Positions 26,915 to 36,869 of a stretch of DNA of 64,000 nucleotides are shown here, piece after piece. Within the stretch, counting starts at the first letter, position 1. The number at the start of each line of letters is the position of its first letter. Source of the DNA: Devosia epidermidihirudinis (GTDB taxonomy: Bacteria > Pseudomonadota > Alphaproteobacteria > Rhizobiales > Devosiaceae); NCBI RefSeq assembly GCF_000971295.1, contig NZ_LANJ01000011.1, forward strand, positions 124,001-188,000. The letters run 5' to 3'. Under the pieces are notes generated by a model. That model made no database searches, had not been told where the DNA came from, and worked only from the letters and a program-made list of their open reading frames with translations. The position numbers and the translations under genes were made by a program.

Positions 26915-28204
26915 ATGACCGACAAAGTCGCCAAACTCGTCATCGGGGACCAGACCCACGAATTTCCATTGCTGTCGGGCACTGTGGGCCCGGATGTCAT
27001 CGACATCCGAACGCTCTACGCCAAGACGGGCATGTTCACCTACGACCCCGGCTTCACCTCTACGGCCGCTTGCGATAGCGCCATCACCTATATCGACGGC
27101 GACAAGGGCGAATTGCTCTATCGCGGTTACCCCATCGAACAACTATCCGAAAGCAGCAGCTACACCGAAGTCTGCTATCTGCTGCTCTACGGCGAACTGC
27201 CGACCAAGGCGCAGCTGGACGAATTCAACGAGCTGGTGACGCGTCACACCATGGTGCATGAGCAGATGCACTATTTCTATCGCGGCTTCCGTCGCGACGC
27301 GCACCCAATGGCCATCATGACCGGCGTTGTCGGCGCCATGGCTGCCTTCTACCACGACTCCACCGACATCACCGATCCGCAGCAGCGCGAAATCGCGTCG
27401 ATCCGCATGATCGCCAAGATGCCGACGATTGCCGCGATGGCGTATAAGTACTCGGTCGGCCAGCCGTTCGTGTACCCACGCAACGATCTCGATTACGCGT
27501 CGAACTTCCTGCACATGTGCTTCTCGGTGCCTGCAGAGAACTACAAGGTGAACCCCACGATCGCTAAGGCGATGGACCTCATCTTCACCCTGCATGCCGA
27601 CCACGAACAGAACGCATCGACCTCAACCGTTCGCCTCGCTGGCTCGTCCGACGCCAACCCATTTGCGTGTATCGCTGCCGGCGTTGCCTGCCTGTGGGGT
27701 CCTGCCCACGGCGGCGCAAACGAAGCCGCGCTCAACATGCTCAAGCAGATCGGCACCGTTGACCGTATCCCCGAGTTCATCGCCCGTGCGAAGGACAAGA
27801 GCGATCCGTTCAAGCTGATGGGCTTTGGTCACCGCGTTTACAAGAACTTCGACCCCCGCGCGACCGTGATGCAGAAGACTGCCAAGGAGGTCCTCGACCT
27901 TCTGGGCGTGCACAACAACCCAACGCTGCAGGTTGCTCAGGAGCTCGAGAAGATCGCGCTCGAAGATCCATACTTCATCGAGCGCAAGCTCTATCCAAAC
28001 GTGGACTTCTATTCGGGCATCATCCTCGAGGCTATCGGCTTCCCGACATCGATGTTCACCGTTCTGTTCTCGGTCGCCCGTACCGTTGGCTGGATCAGCC
28101 AGTGGAAGGAAATGATCGCCGATCCACAGAAGAAGATCGGTCGCCCACGTCAGTTGTACGATGGATCGCCTGCGCGCGATTACGAGCCAGTCAGCGCCCG
28201 CTGA
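26915..28204 (+). CDS. gltA: Citrate synthase
   Basis: Condenses acetyl-CoA and oxaloacetate into citrate, the entry to the TCA cycle and the direct consumer of pyruvate dehydrogenase product. At 429 aa it is of the type II (hexameric, NADH-sensitive) class. Catalytic motifs are visible: [32 protein letters not shown] and [14 protein letters not shown], with the active-site His residues and, further on, the Asp region near NVDFYSG. GAGGAGAG lies just upstream of the ATG. The last 25 bases overlap the 3' end of the convergent lpxB. Confidence 0.97.
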   Translation: MTDKVAKLVIGDQTHEFPLLSGTVGPDVIDIRTLYAKTGMFTYDPGFTSTAACDSAITYIDGDKGELLYRGYPIEQLSESSSYTEVCYLLLYGELPTKAQLDEFNELVTRHTMVHEQMHYFYRGFRRDAHPMAIMTGVVGAMAAFYHDSTDITDPQQREIASIRMIAKMPTIAAMAYKYSVGQPFVYPRNDLDYASNFLHMCFSVPAENYKVNPTIAKAMDLIFTLHADHEQNASTSTVRLAGSSDANPFACIAAGVACLWGPAHGGANEAALNMLKQIGTVDRIPEFIARAKDKSDPFKLMGFGHRVYKNFDPRATVMQKTAKEVLDLLGVHNNPTLQVAQELEKIALEDPYFIERKLYPNVDFYSGIILEAIGFPTSMFTVLFSVARTVGWISQWKEMIADPQKKIGRPRQLYDGSPARDYEPVSAR

Positions 28205-29355
28205 TTGTGCCAATGGGCAAGGATCCGGTCCGCCGGGTCCTGCCGGGGGAAAGCGGCCTCGCCGTTTTCCATGAGTTCGGAAAGCTCGCCAAAGGACGCA
28301 ATCTGCGTCTGGCGGGCTTTTTTGTTGTCCAACAGTTCGCGGACAGCAGCAACGAGGACAGCCACATCACCCTGAGCCTGGACGAATTCAGGCACTGCCG
28401 CGCGGCCCAGAATGATGTTGGGCAGGGAGACGGCAGGACGACCGATCTTGTCGTAGACGTCGGCCTGATGGCGATCCATGACATAGCTGACGACCATAGG
28501 AACTTGTGCCAGACCCAGCTCAAGCGTGACTGTGCCCGACACTGCCAGGGCAACTGCGGCCGTGTCATAGAGGCCTGCTCGCTCCGCGCGGTCGGCAACA
28601 ACACTCACCGGCACACCCCAAGCCGCGACCTCGCCCTCGATCCGCGCCTTCAGCGCCGATAGTGTGGGAATGGCAATGCCGTCTAAGGCGGGATGGTCGG
28701 CCAGGGCTTCCGCGACCTGACGGAAGATGGGCATGTGGCGACGCAGCTCACCATCTCGACTGCCCGGCAACAGCACTAACGGGCCCCGCTCGACCGCGTC
28801 GCGCCTCTGTCGCTCCCCAAGCGCCGGGTGCCCAACATAAGTGGTCGGCGGCCCGGCAAGCTTTTCCATGAAGGCGGGCTCCAGCGGGAGCACCGCCAAA
28901 ACTTCGTCGAACAGCGGGCGCAACTTGGCAGCGCGCTCGGGCGCACGTGCCCAGACCGACGGCGCAACATAGAGGATCATTTGTCCCTTGTAACGCAGCT
29001 GCTTCAACCGCCGCGCGAGCAGGCGCGAAAAATCCTGCGCATCGACCAAAACGACGATGTCGGGGTTGGCTTTGCGAATGGCGCGGGCGGTCTGTTCAAT
29101 GCGCCAGAGCAGCAGCGGCAGACGTAGCAGAACGTCGGTGACACCCATCACCGCGAGATCGCTCATGGGAAACAGCGAACGCAGGCCTTGGCGGGCCAGC
29201 TCATCGCCACCGACGCCGATAAAAGCCAGCGGCACTCGCTGCTTCAGGCGGGCGACGAGATCGGCGGCGATACGGTCGCCTGATGGTTCACCAGCAAGGA
29301 TGAAGAGCTTGAGGCGATCGGCCATGCCAATGGCAGCATCGTCGAGCTGAGACAT
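28180..29355 (-). CDS. lpxB: Lipid-A-disaccharide synthase
   Basis: Inverting glycosyltransferase (GT19) joining UDP-2,3-diacylglucosamine and lipid X into the lipid A disaccharide, at the inner face of the cytoplasmic membrane. Motifs visible are [17 protein letters not shown] (GEPSGD where many have GEASGD), [33 protein letters not shown] and [15 protein letters not shown]. The length is 391 aa. The ATG at 29355 overlaps the lpxA stop (TAATG). The lpxI gene that usually sits between lpxA and lpxB in alphaproteobacteria is absent. The 3' end overlaps gltA. Confidence 0.96.
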   Translation of the reverse strand: MSQLDDAAIGMADRLKLFILAGEPSGDRIAADLVARLKQRVPLAFIGVGGDELARQGLRSLFPMSDLAVMGVTDVLLRLPLLLWRIEQTARAIRKANPDIVVLVDAQDFSRLLARRLKQLRYKGQMILYVAPSVWARAPERAAKLRPLFDEVLAVLPLEPAFMEKLAGPPTTYVGHPALGERQRRDAVERGPLVLLPGSRDGELRRHMPIFRQVAEALADHPALDGIAIPTLSALKARIEGEVAAWGVPVSVVADRAERAGLYDTAAVALAVSGTVTLELGLAQVPMVVSYVMDRHQADVYDKIGRPAVSLPNIILGRAAVPEFVQAQGDVAVLVAAVRELLDNKKARQTQIASFGELSELMENGEAAFPRQDPADRILAHWHNQRALTGS

Positions 29356-30164
29356 TACTCGTTCGAATGACCGTTGCGCGGCAGCAAGATCGGACGATCA
29401 GACGCTGCGGCAATGAAGGCCACCACGTCCTGCACAAGGGCATCGCCCTTGAACATGACAGCGGCATCTTCAACACGCTCGCGCAACGTGCCTTCGCTGG
29501 CAAAAATCGAGCGATAGGCGGCACGCAGGCGGTGAATTTCTTCGCGATCAAACTTGCGGCGCTTGAGGCCGACAAGATTGAGGCCACTCAGCGAGGCGCG
29601 ATTCCCCACGGCCATGCCGTAAGGAATAACGTCACCATCGACCATTGAGTGCGCGCCGATGAAGGCATGGGCGCCAATGCGCGTGAACTGGTGAACGACG
29701 CTGGTGCCGCCGAAAATGACGTTATCGCCAATCTGGCAGTGACCAGCGATGCCAACATAATTGGCCATGATCACATTGTTGCCGATGATCGCGTCGTGAG
29801 CGACATGCGCACTCGCCATGATCAGGCAGTCATTGCCGATCTTGGTCAGCATGCCGCCGTTCTCGGTGCCGGGATTAATGGTCACCGACTCGCGAATTGT
29901 GCAACGCTCACCGATTTCCAGGCGCGAGTTTTCGCCATGGAACTTCAGATCCTGAGGCTCATTGCCAACAGACGCAAATGGGAAGATGCGCGTCCCTGCC
30001 CCAACGACGGTATTGCCGTCGATGGAGACATGGGAAATCAGCTCGACATTATCACCGAGGACGACCTTGTCACCGACGATGCAAAAAGGGCCAATTTTGA
30101 CGCCCTTGCCAAGCTGCGCATGGGCACTGACGATGGCAGTCGGGTGAACGACTGCATCACTCAC
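29355..30164 (-). CDS. lpxA: Acyl-ACP--UDP-N-acetylglucosamine O-acyltransferase
   Basis: First step of lipid A synthesis: transfers a 3-hydroxyacyl chain to UDP-GlcNAc. The 269-aa protein is built of left-handed beta-helix hexapeptide repeats, with the catalytic His in ASAHVAHDAIIG and the C-terminal helical LGLKRR-like segment LVGLKRRKFDREEIHRLR. The start is a GTG at 30164 that overlaps the fabZ stop (GTGA). It sits in the lpxD-fabZ-lpxA-lpxB operon downstream of bamA. Confidence 0.97.
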   Translation of the reverse strand: MSDAVVHPTAIVSAHAQLGKGVKIGPFCIVGDKVVLGDNVELISHVSIDGNTVVGAGTRIFPFASVGNEPQDLKFHGENSRLEIGERCTIRESVTINPGTENGGMLTKIGNDCLIMASAHVAHDAIIGNNVIMANYVGIAGHCQIGDNVIFGGTSVVHQFTRIGAHAFIGAHSMVDGDVIPYGMAVGNRASLSGLNLVGLKRRKFDREEIHRLRAAYRSIFASEGTLRERVEDAAVMFKGDALVQDVVAFIAAASDRPILLPRNGHSNE

Positions 30165-30637
30165 TGTTCGGCCTCGACAATCATTGCGGTGATCTCGGCT
30201 TCAGCGATAACCGTGCCGTCCACAATAGCCTTCGCCTCGTAGCGGCCGACGTTGCGGCGGCGCTGGATCTTGGCAATGTGGAACTCGATAACGTCGCCTG
30301 GGCCAGCCGGCTTACGGAACTTGGCCTTGTCGACGCCGAGCATGAGAACGATGTTTTTCTTGCCGCCGCCGGAGTCATGCTTGATCACGATGGCGCCGGC
30401 CGTCTGGGCCATGCCTTCGATGATCAGAACGCCCGGGAAAATCGGGTTCTCAGGAAAATGGCCCTGAAAGATCGGCTCGTTGAACGTGACGTTCTTGATG
30501 CCAACCGCGGTTTCGTCGCCATTGATCTTGATGATCTTGTCGATCATCAGGAACGGATAGCGATGCGGTAGGCTGACGAGGATTTCGGCAATGTTCATCG
30601 CCGTGAGCTCGGTGCTCAGTGGTGCGGTGTCGTTCAT
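30161..30637 (-). CDS. fabZ: 3-hydroxyacyl-ACP dehydratase FabZ
   Basis: Hot-dog-fold dehydratase of type II fatty-acid synthesis; it competes with LpxA for 3-hydroxyacyl-ACP, hence its place in the lipid A operon. The 158-aa sequence has LPHRYPFLMIDK, the catalytic His in FQGHFPENPIFPGVL and the Glu in IIEGMAQTAGA. The ATG overlaps the lpxD stop (ATGA) and the stop overlaps the lpxA GTG, so the three are translationally coupled. An internal ATG at codon 14 would also fit, but the coupled start is preferred. Confidence 0.96.
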   Translation of the reverse strand: MNDTAPLSTELTAMNIAEILVSLPHRYPFLMIDKIIKINGDETAVGIKNVTFNEPIFQGHFPENPIFPGVLIIEGMAQTAGAIVIKHDSGGGKKNIVLMLGVDKAKFRKPAGPGDVIEFHIAKIQRRRNVGRYEAKAIVDGTVIAEAEITAMIVEAEQ

Positions 30638-31680
30638 CCCCTCTTGTCCCCTTTAGTAAGCTTACGCATTGCGGCGATTTCCCGCCAAAAATCTCTGATA
30701 TCCTGCGCCGGAGCACCGGCGAGTTTTGAGCCCTCGGGCCAGTTCTTTGTCACCGCCGCGCGGCCATGGACCACTGACCCAGACCCGATGGTCAGGTGCC
30801 CAGAGGTCCCTACCCCGCCGCCCAGCAAAACGCCATCGCCGAGTATGGTTGATCCCGACAAACCGCTCATAGCGGCTATAAGGCAGTTGCGACCGATGCG
30901 GCAATTGTGACCGATCTGCACAAGGTTGTCGATCTTGGTGCCGTCGCCAATGACCGTATCGCCAAGGGCGCCGCGGTCGATCGTGCTATTGGCGCCAACC
31001 TCAACGCGGTCCTGGATCAGCACACGCCCAAGCTGGGGCACCTTGCGGTTGGAGGTGCCGAAATCGAGCCAGCCGAACCCCTCGGTGCCGATGCGGACGC
31101 CGGAGTGGATAACAACGTCGTTCCCGATATGGGTACAATGGATGGTGGTATTCGCCCCGATCACGGCATTACGGCCGATCGTGACCCCAGCCCCGATGAC
31201 GGTATTGGGACCAATGATGGTGCCGCGGCCAATTTCGACGCCCGAGCCGATGACAACATTGGCGCCGAGCACCACATCCCGCTCGATCAATGGCTCGCCC
31301 AGATCCTCCCGGCTGTCAGCCAGAATGCTGCGCGTGCTGGACGGGTACAGGTAGTCGAGAATATCGGCAAAGAGCTGGTGAGGTTTGTCGCTGACGATGG
31401 CGAGGGTGCCAGCAGGCACCTCTTCACGAAGCGCCTGGGAAACAATGACGGCGCCCGCGACAGTGCCGCGGAGCTCTTCAGTGTAACTTGTGTGCGAAGC
31501 CAAGGCCAATTCGCTGGGATTTGCCAGATCGAGATCGGTCACCCCGGAGATGACCAAATCAGGATCAGAAAGCTGAGGCAGCAGATCGCCGCGTCCAAGC
31601 GCGCTGAGAATGGCACTGATGGCGGCGGGGCCGGCAAACCGATGAAAACGTGTGTCGACCATGATGTCACTTAAAAGCAT
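30634..31680 (-). CDS. lpxD: UDP-3-O-(3-hydroxymyristoyl)glucosamine N-acyltransferase
   Basis: Third step of lipid A synthesis, N-acylating the glucosamine. The 348-aa protein has the N-terminal uridine-binding domain (about 1-110) followed by hexapeptide repeats (VVIGSGVEIGRGTIIGPNTV and others). The catalytic His region is near DNLVQIGHNCRIG, and a C-terminal helix is present. Two ATGs are possible, at 31680 and 31662, neither with a strong ribosome site. A hairpin separates it from bamA upstream, and its stop overlaps fabZ. Confidence 0.96.
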   Translation of the reverse strand: MLLSDIMVDTRFHRFAGPAAISAILSALGRGDLLPQLSDPDLVISGVTDLDLANPSELALASHTSYTEELRGTVAGAVIVSQALREEVPAGTLAIVSDKPHQLFADILDYLYPSSTRSILADSREDLGEPLIERDVVLGANVVIGSGVEIGRGTIIGPNTVIGAGVTIGRNAVIGANTTIHCTHIGNDVVIHSGVRIGTEGFGWLDFGTSNRKVPQLGRVLIQDRVEVGANSTIDRGALGDTVIGDGTKIDNLVQIGHNCRIGRNCLIAAMSGLSGSTILGDGVLLGGGVGTSGHLTIGSGSVVHGRAAVTKNWPEGSKLAGAPAQDIRDFWREIAAMRKLTKGDKRG

Positions 31681-31710
31681 TGAGCCGCGGCGCTACCGCC
31701 CCGCGGCTCA
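31681..31710. terminator. Hairpin between bamA and lpxD
   Basis: TGAGCCGCGG and CCGCGGCTCA are perfect 10-bp arms around a 10-base loop. The hairpin follows the bamA stop on the minus strand, with only a short T-stretch (CTTTT) after it, so it may be a partial terminator that lowers lpxD-operon expression relative to bamA. It ends right at the first possible lpxD start. Confidence 0.6.
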
Positions 31711-31734
31711 ATGAACTGTTTCTCGCTTTGTCGA

Positions 31735-33861
31735 CTAGAGCAGTGTCTGGATCGACAGCTGGAAGACCTGAGTACGGTCATCCGTTGACTTATTAAGCAC
31801 GTGAGCGAAATCGCCACGCAGTGGACCAAACGGCGAGTCCCAGATCAGCGAAGCGCCGATCGACGTACGCCATGGCTGGTCGTTGCTGGTCGCTTCAGCA
31901 GCAACCGGACCAAGCGAGCCCACTGGCAGGTTGTCACCGCTAATCCAGCCAGCATCAGCCCAGATCGCGCCGCTCAAACCGTAGTTCTCGGGCAGAACTG
32001 GAATTGGGAACTGGATTTCAGCCGAGACACCCGCATAGAGCGTGCCGCCAAGCGACTCGCCGCTGCTCAGACGCGGACCGTAACCACGCCCCTGGAAGCC
32101 GCGCACGAGCTGCGAACCCGGATTGAAGGCTTCGATCGCATGCACGCCATTGTCATCAAGGCTATTGATGATGCCGGCCTGGCCGCGAACGCTTGCCACG
32201 ATGCCCGTATCCGGGATCAGCGGCATGAAGTAACGGCCACGCGCTTCAGTCTTCAGCAGGTTGAAGTCCCAGCCGATATACTGCTGCGTAAAGGTTGCGT
32301 AGAGACCTTCGGTCGGCTTCTTGGCGTTGTCCAGGCTGTTCCAGGTGAGGCTGTAACCAACAAATGCCTTGTTGAACTCCTGACCGTTCGAAACCAAACC
32401 AGACTTCGGACCTTCTTCGTCCTTGATGACCTTGTGCTCGACGCCACCAAAAACGCTAGCCGTCAGATCGCTGGTCAGCGGGACGCCGAAGCGAAGCTGA
32501 CCGCCGGTTGCCTGCGAACCATAGAAGCTCGTGTCGGTCTCATCGTTGATGCGGTGATACGCGTCGACGCCAGCCGAGACCTTGAGGCCCATGAAACGAG
32601 GCTCGGTCAGGGAGAAGTCGAAGGTACGACCCGACTGCGAGGCGCCGATAGCAGCACGCAGATACTGGCCACGACCGAGGAAGTTACGCTCAGTGAGCGA
32701 GACTTCGCCGAGGATGCCATCAGCGGTCGAATAACCGGCCGTTGCACCATATTCACCCGTCGACGTTTCCGTGACGTTGATGTTGATGACGATCTTGTCA
32801 GCCGACGAGCCTGGACCCGTGGTGATTTCGACAGCCGAGAAATAGCCCAGACCATCGATGTTCTTGCGACCACGGACGACGAGTGCACGGTTGAAGGGGT
32901 CGCCTTCAGCGAACTCCAGCTCACGACGGATCACGAAATCGCGGGTCTTGACGTTGCCGGTGATGTTCACGCGCTCGACGTAAACGCGAGCACCTTCGTC
33001 AACCAGATAGGTGACCTTGAACTTGCCGTTCGTAACGTCGCGATCGAGACGCGCACGGACTTCGGCGAAGGAGTAACCCTGCGTCGCCGCCTCGTACGAC
33101 ATGTTCTCGATGGTCGACTGCAGATCGCTCAGCGAGTAATTGCGGCCGTCGCCGGTCTTCACCGTACCCTTGAGCACATTGGTATTCAGACCAGGAATGC
33201 TGGTTTCAATGCCAACATCAGCAAACTGGTACTTCTGACCTTCATTGATCGTGAAGTTGATGAAGTACGCATTCTTGGTGGCATCGAACTCACTGACCGA
33301 AGTCACCTGCGCATCGGGATAGCCACGGTTTGCGTAGTAGAGGCGAATGCGCTCGCGATCGACGGCGAGCTTCTGTTCGTCGTAAGCGTCGTCCTTGAGC
33401 AGCCAGCTCAGGATACCGGATTCCTTGGTCAACAGGGTACCCTTGAGGTTACCCGAGTTAATTGCGTTGTTACCGGTGAAATTGATTGCAGCGATGCCGA
33501 CGCGGTTGCCTTCGTTGACGACGAAGATCACGCGGACACGACCATCGGTCGTCGCCTCGGTGCGGGTCGTTACCGTAACGGCGCGGAAGCCATCACGATC
33601 ATACGCCTGACGGATGCTCTCAACGTCAGCAGCGAGACGCTGCGACGTGACGACACCGGACGCCGAAACGTCAACCATGGCGAGAAGCTGGGAATCCGAG
33701 AAGCGACGATTGCCTTCGAACAGGACGGAGCCAACGAGCTGCTCCTGAGCCTGAACGGTGGCAACACCAACAAGCGGAAGGCCGGGGGCTGCGATTGTCG
33801 CCGCGCCCATGATTGCCAGCGCCAGTGCAGACCCGCGCTTCAGCTTAGTGGGGTGGTTCAT
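31735..33861 (-). CDS. bamA: Outer membrane protein assembly factor BamA
   Basis: Omp85-family core of the beta-barrel assembly machine. The 708-aa precursor has an N-terminal signal peptide (GSALALAIMGAATIAAPGLP... ending near VQAQ) and several POTRA repeats (about 30-360). The C-terminal 16-strand barrel includes the conserved RGF motif in LVRGFQGRGYGP and ends with hydrophobic FQLSIQTLL. I prefer the ATG at 33861 (MNHPTKLKRG), with AAGG about 11 bases upstream, over the ATG at 33885. It lies between rseP and lpxD, the conserved envelope gene order. Confidence 0.96.
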   Translation of the reverse strand: MNHPTKLKRGSALALAIMGAATIAAPGLPLVGVATVQAQEQLVGSVLFEGNRRFSDSQLLAMVDVSASGVVTSQRLAADVESIRQAYDRDGFRAVTVTTRTEATTDGRVRVIFVVNEGNRVGIAAINFTGNNAINSGNLKGTLLTKESGILSWLLKDDAYDEQKLAVDRERIRLYYANRGYPDAQVTSVSEFDATKNAYFINFTINEGQKYQFADVGIETSIPGLNTNVLKGTVKTGDGRNYSLSDLQSTIENMSYEAATQGYSFAEVRARLDRDVTNGKFKVTYLVDEGARVYVERVNITGNVKTRDFVIRRELEFAEGDPFNRALVVRGRKNIDGLGYFSAVEITTGPGSSADKIVININVTETSTGEYGATAGYSTADGILGEVSLTERNFLGRGQYLRAAIGASQSGRTFDFSLTEPRFMGLKVSAGVDAYHRINDETDTSFYGSQATGGQLRFGVPLTSDLTASVFGGVEHKVIKDEEGPKSGLVSNGQEFNKAFVGYSLTWNSLDNAKKPTEGLYATFTQQYIGWDFNLLKTEARGRYFMPLIPDTGIVASVRGQAGIINSLDDNGVHAIEAFNPGSQLVRGFQGRGYGPRLSSGESLGGTLYAGVSAEIQFPIPVLPENYGLSGAIWADAGWISGDNLPVGSLGPVAAEATSNDQPWRTSIGASLIWDSPFGPLRGDFAHVLNKSTDDRTQVFQLSIQTLL

Positions 33862-34044
33862 ATTGTCATTGCCTTCTACGACCATGCCCGAGAATCGCCA
33901 TGCATAGCGCTACCCCAAGCTAACTCCATTGCACCGTTTTACCGTCTTTTTAACCAACGGCAAGGCGGAAGCCCCGACGCAGTTAGCAAATGATTGGTGC
34001 ACTTGCATTCCTGCAACACCTTGCAAACCAAGGTTAACCAAAGC

Positions 34045-35181
34045 TTACCGAAGTATGCCGAAGTGTTGAAAGATAGTGTCATTGAAGAGCGTGAACACCA
34101 TCAAGGACAGGACGAGGGCGAATCCGACACGGAAACCCATTTCCTGAACCTTCATGCTGAGCGGACGCCCCCTGACAGCTTCAATGAGATAGTACAACAG
34201 ATGGCCGCCGTCGAGCATCGGAACCGGCAAAAGGTTGAATATCCCGATATTTAAGGACAGCAACGCTGTCAGATTTATCAGGGCGATAATGCCCAGTGTG
34301 GCCACCTGCCCCGAAACCTTGGCAACCTTGACCGGCCCACCCAGCTGCTCCACATCGCCCTTGCCGACAAAAAAGTCGCCGAGAAACGCGACAGTGCGCT
34401 GAACGATGAAGCGGATTTCATCAAACGTCATGCCGATCGCTTCGACCGGACCAGGACGATAGACCGACAGATCGTCGATGCTGACGTCACGGCTCACACC
34501 AATGCGGCCAATGCGCTGCTTGTTGCCAAACCGGTCTTCAAATTCAGTGACCTCAGGGGTCAAATCCAAAGACTTCTCGATACCAGAGCGATCGAGAACA
34601 ATGGTGACCTGGCGGTCAGGACTCGTTGAGACGTAGCGCTGAAAATCCTCAAACCCGCGAACGGGATAGCCATCGACCGACACAATGACGTCGCCCGACT
34701 CAAGACCGGCGGCTTCAGCCACCGACCCGACGATCACGTCTCCAATCACGGGAGGGATCGTCTCACGGCCGTAGCCCAGCAACAGGGCATAGAGGATCAC
34801 AAACGTCAGGATCACGTTCGCCAAAGGGCCCGCGATTACGACCGCGATGCGCTGCCAGACGTTTTTGTTCACGAACAGGCGCGGCGCCAATTCCGGATCG
34901 GCATTCGCGATCACCTCATCGTCGGCACCACCGGCAGGGTTCATGTCACCGACAAAGCGCACATAACCGCCTAGTGGAATCGCCGAAAGGCGCCAGCGCG
35001 TGCCGTGCTTGTCATTCCAGCCAACGAGCTCCCGGCCAAAACCGATTGAAAAGGTCTGGATGGCAATGCCATTCCAGCGGGCCACCAGATAGTGCCCCAT
35101 CTCGTGCACGAACACGATGACGGTCAAAACCGCCAGAAACGGCACGACGTAAGACAGCAGCCAATAGACGAAATCGAACAT
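34045..35181 (-). CDS. rseP: RseP family site-2 intramembrane metalloprotease
   Basis: Inner-membrane zinc protease that cuts transmembrane substrates such as anti-sigma factors. The 378-aa sequence has the active-site VFVHEMGHY in the first helix (HExxH). A PDZ domain (about 130-210, GSVAEAAGLESGDVIVSVDG) follows, and the second metal-site motif is in NLLPVPMLDGGHLLYY. Four membrane segments are expected. It lies between cdsA and bamA in the usual order, with 42 bp to cdsA. A sigma-E-type target is not identifiable here. Confidence 0.96.
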   Translation of the reverse strand: MFDFVYWLLSYVVPFLAVLTVIVFVHEMGHYLVARWNGIAIQTFSIGFGRELVGWNDKHGTRWRLSAIPLGGYVRFVGDMNPAGGADDEVIANADPELAPRLFVNKNVWQRIAVVIAGPLANVILTFVILYALLLGYGRETIPPVIGDVIVGSVAEAAGLESGDVIVSVDGYPVRGFEDFQRYVSTSPDRQVTIVLDRSGIEKSLDLTPEVTEFEDRFGNKQRIGRIGVSRDVSIDDLSVYRPGPVEAIGMTFDEIRFIVQRTVAFLGDFFVGKGDVEQLGGPVKVAKVSGQVATLGIIALINLTALLSLNIGIFNLLPVPMLDGGHLLYYLIEAVRGRPLSMKVQEMGFRVGFALVLSLMVFTLFNDTIFQHFGILR

Positions 35182-35223
35182 GGTTTTCCTTCTATGGCGC
35201 CCGGCGAGCCGTCGCCCTAGGCG

Positions 35224-36084
35224 TTACCAGTAAAGCAGACCGGCGGCCACAGAACCAAAGCCGGCGTGCAGAGCGCCGACCAGCAGCACCAGCAACACGC
35301 CAAATGTGAGGCTATCGAGGCGATCCATCAGGCCGCCATGGCCGGGGATGATATCGCCGCTATCCTTGATGCGGAAATGGCGCTTGATCGCGCTCTCTCC
35401 AAGGTCACCCAGCTGCCCAAGCACGCTGATCGACGCGGAGAGCACAAGGCCAATCCACCATGGCGAGTCGGTGGCGATGATCCAGACGACGAGCCCTGCC
35501 CCCGTGCCAAGCGCCAGTCCGCCGAGCGCGCCAGACCAGGTCTTGGATGGGGAAATATCGGGCGCAAGCTTCTCACCGCCGATCTGCCGACCAGTGAAGA
35601 AGGCCGCCGAGTCGGTCATCCACACAACTGTGCCCAGATAGATCCCGGCCCAGACGCCAATGATGGTGTCGCCGCGCATGGCGAGAGCCGCCACAATGAT
35701 GGCGCCATAAATGACGAGGCCCATCACCCGCCACCACCTGCCCTCGCCGCCCAAGCCGACAGCTATGGCACAGGCAACAGCGATGACGCTGACCGTACCA
35801 CCGGGCCCAACCAGTGGATAAACCAAGCCGGAAAGACCAACCAGGCCAATCAGGACCATGCCTGCGGGTGTGAGCGGCGCGCGAGAGACCATCGTCTCCC
35901 ACTCGCGATAGGCGCCGGCGAAGACCGCCCCAACGACGAGCGCGAAGAAGTAGCCGCCGATGTAGAGCGCGGACGCCGTCAATGCGATCAGCACGAATGC
36001 CGAGATGAGACGCGGCCCCAAATCGGACCACAGGCGGCGAGGATTGCGGGCAGACTCTGGTGCGGATTCGCCCGGATCGCTCAA
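35224..36084 (-). CDS. cdsA: Phosphatidate cytidylyltransferase
   Basis: Makes CDP-diacylglycerol from CTP and phosphatidic acid for phospholipid synthesis; an integral membrane enzyme. The 286-aa sequence shows multiple hydrophobic helices and the CDS signature, split between DISPSKTWSGALGG and GDLGESAIKRHFRIKDSGDI followed by PGHGGLMDRLDS. The start is a TTG at 36084 that overlaps the uppS stop (TTGA), and no other start fits. The hydrophilic N-terminus (SDPGESAPESARNPRR) is cytoplasmic. Confidence 0.95.
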   Translation of the reverse strand: MSDPGESAPESARNPRRLWSDLGPRLISAFVLIALTASALYIGGYFFALVVGAVFAGAYREWETMVSRAPLTPAGMVLIGLVGLSGLVYPLVGPGGTVSVIAVACAIAVGLGGEGRWWRVMGLVIYGAIIVAALAMRGDTIIGVWAGIYLGTVVWMTDSAAFFTGRQIGGEKLAPDISPSKTWSGALGGLALGTGAGLVVWIIATDSPWWIGLVLSASISVLGQLGDLGESAIKRHFRIKDSGDIIPGHGGLMDRLDSLTFGVLLVLLVGALHAGFGSVAAGLLYW

Positions 36085-36839
36085 GATGATGCCTCTATCC
36101 CGCCAAATCGGCGATCTCGAAGCGCGAAGGCTTCCAGGACACGTACAAAACTGTTCTCATCGAAGTCGGGCCAGTTCTCGTCGACAAACACGAACTCGGA
36201 GTAAGCCGCCTGCCACAGCAGGAAATTGGAAATGCGCTGCTCACCGCTGGTGCGGATGATGAGATCGGGATCTGGCAGTCCAGCGGTGTAAAGCGCGGCC
36301 TCGATGGTGTCTTCGGTGATGGCGTCTGGCGACAAACGGCCGGCGGCCACTTCGCGTGCTATCTTGCGGGTGGCTTCAGCGATTTCGGCCTTGCCGCCAT
36401 AGTTGAACGCGACGACCAGAACGAGCCCGGTGTTCGCCGCCGTTTTAGCCTCAACATCGTCGATCAGGCGAACCAATGAAGGCTCCAGCCCGTCGCGCGT
36501 GCCGATGATGCGCACCTGCACGTTGTTGCTAATCAGACGTTGAAGGTCTGAAATAACAAACCGGCGCAGCAGATTAAAGATGAAGGCAATCTCGTCGCGC
36601 GGGCGGGTCCAGTTCTCGGAGGAGAAGCTGAACACCGTCAGGTGCCCTACGCCATAATTGATGCAGAGCTCAACAAGATTGCGGAGAGCTTTGACACCCT
36701 CGATATGGCCTTCGGTGCGACGCTTGTTGCGCGCCTTCGCCCAACGACCATTGCCGTCCATGATAACGCCAAGGTGCGCCGGAATACGCAAACGCGGGCG
36801 CTGCGCAAGATCGGCTGTGATGACGCTATCGATGGACAT
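36081..36839 (-). CDS. uppS: Isoprenyl transferase (undecaprenyl/decaprenyl diphosphate synthase, cis type)
   Basis: Cis-prenyltransferase that builds the lipid carrier for peptidoglycan and O-antigen from isoprenyl diphosphates supplied by the MEP pathway (ispDF also in this window). The 252-aa sequence has the HLGVIMDGNGRWAKAR motif with the catalytic Asp, the VFSFSSENWTRP stretch, and RTSGEQRISNFLLWQAAYSE near the C-terminus. It is coupled to cdsA by a 4-base overlap and follows frr by 30 bp. Confidence 0.96.
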   Translation of the reverse strand: MSIDSVITADLAQRPRLRIPAHLGVIMDGNGRWAKARNKRRTEGHIEGVKALRNLVELCINYGVGHLTVFSFSSENWTRPRDEIAFIFNLLRRFVISDLQRLISNNVQVRIIGTRDGLEPSLVRLIDDVEAKTAANTGLVLVVAFNYGGKAEIAEATRKIAREVAAGRLSPDAITEDTIEAALYTAGLPDPDLIIRTSGEQRISNFLLWQAAYSEFVFVDENWPDFDENSFVRVLEAFALRDRRFGGIEASS

Positions 36840-36869
36840 CTACGCCCTCCTGGCGCAGTTGGCGGCAGG

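Noticed and set aside
31801..33993. 730-codon plus-strand frame opposite bamA
   Set aside because: It covers all of bamA in antisense, has no motif, and is explained by codon bias.
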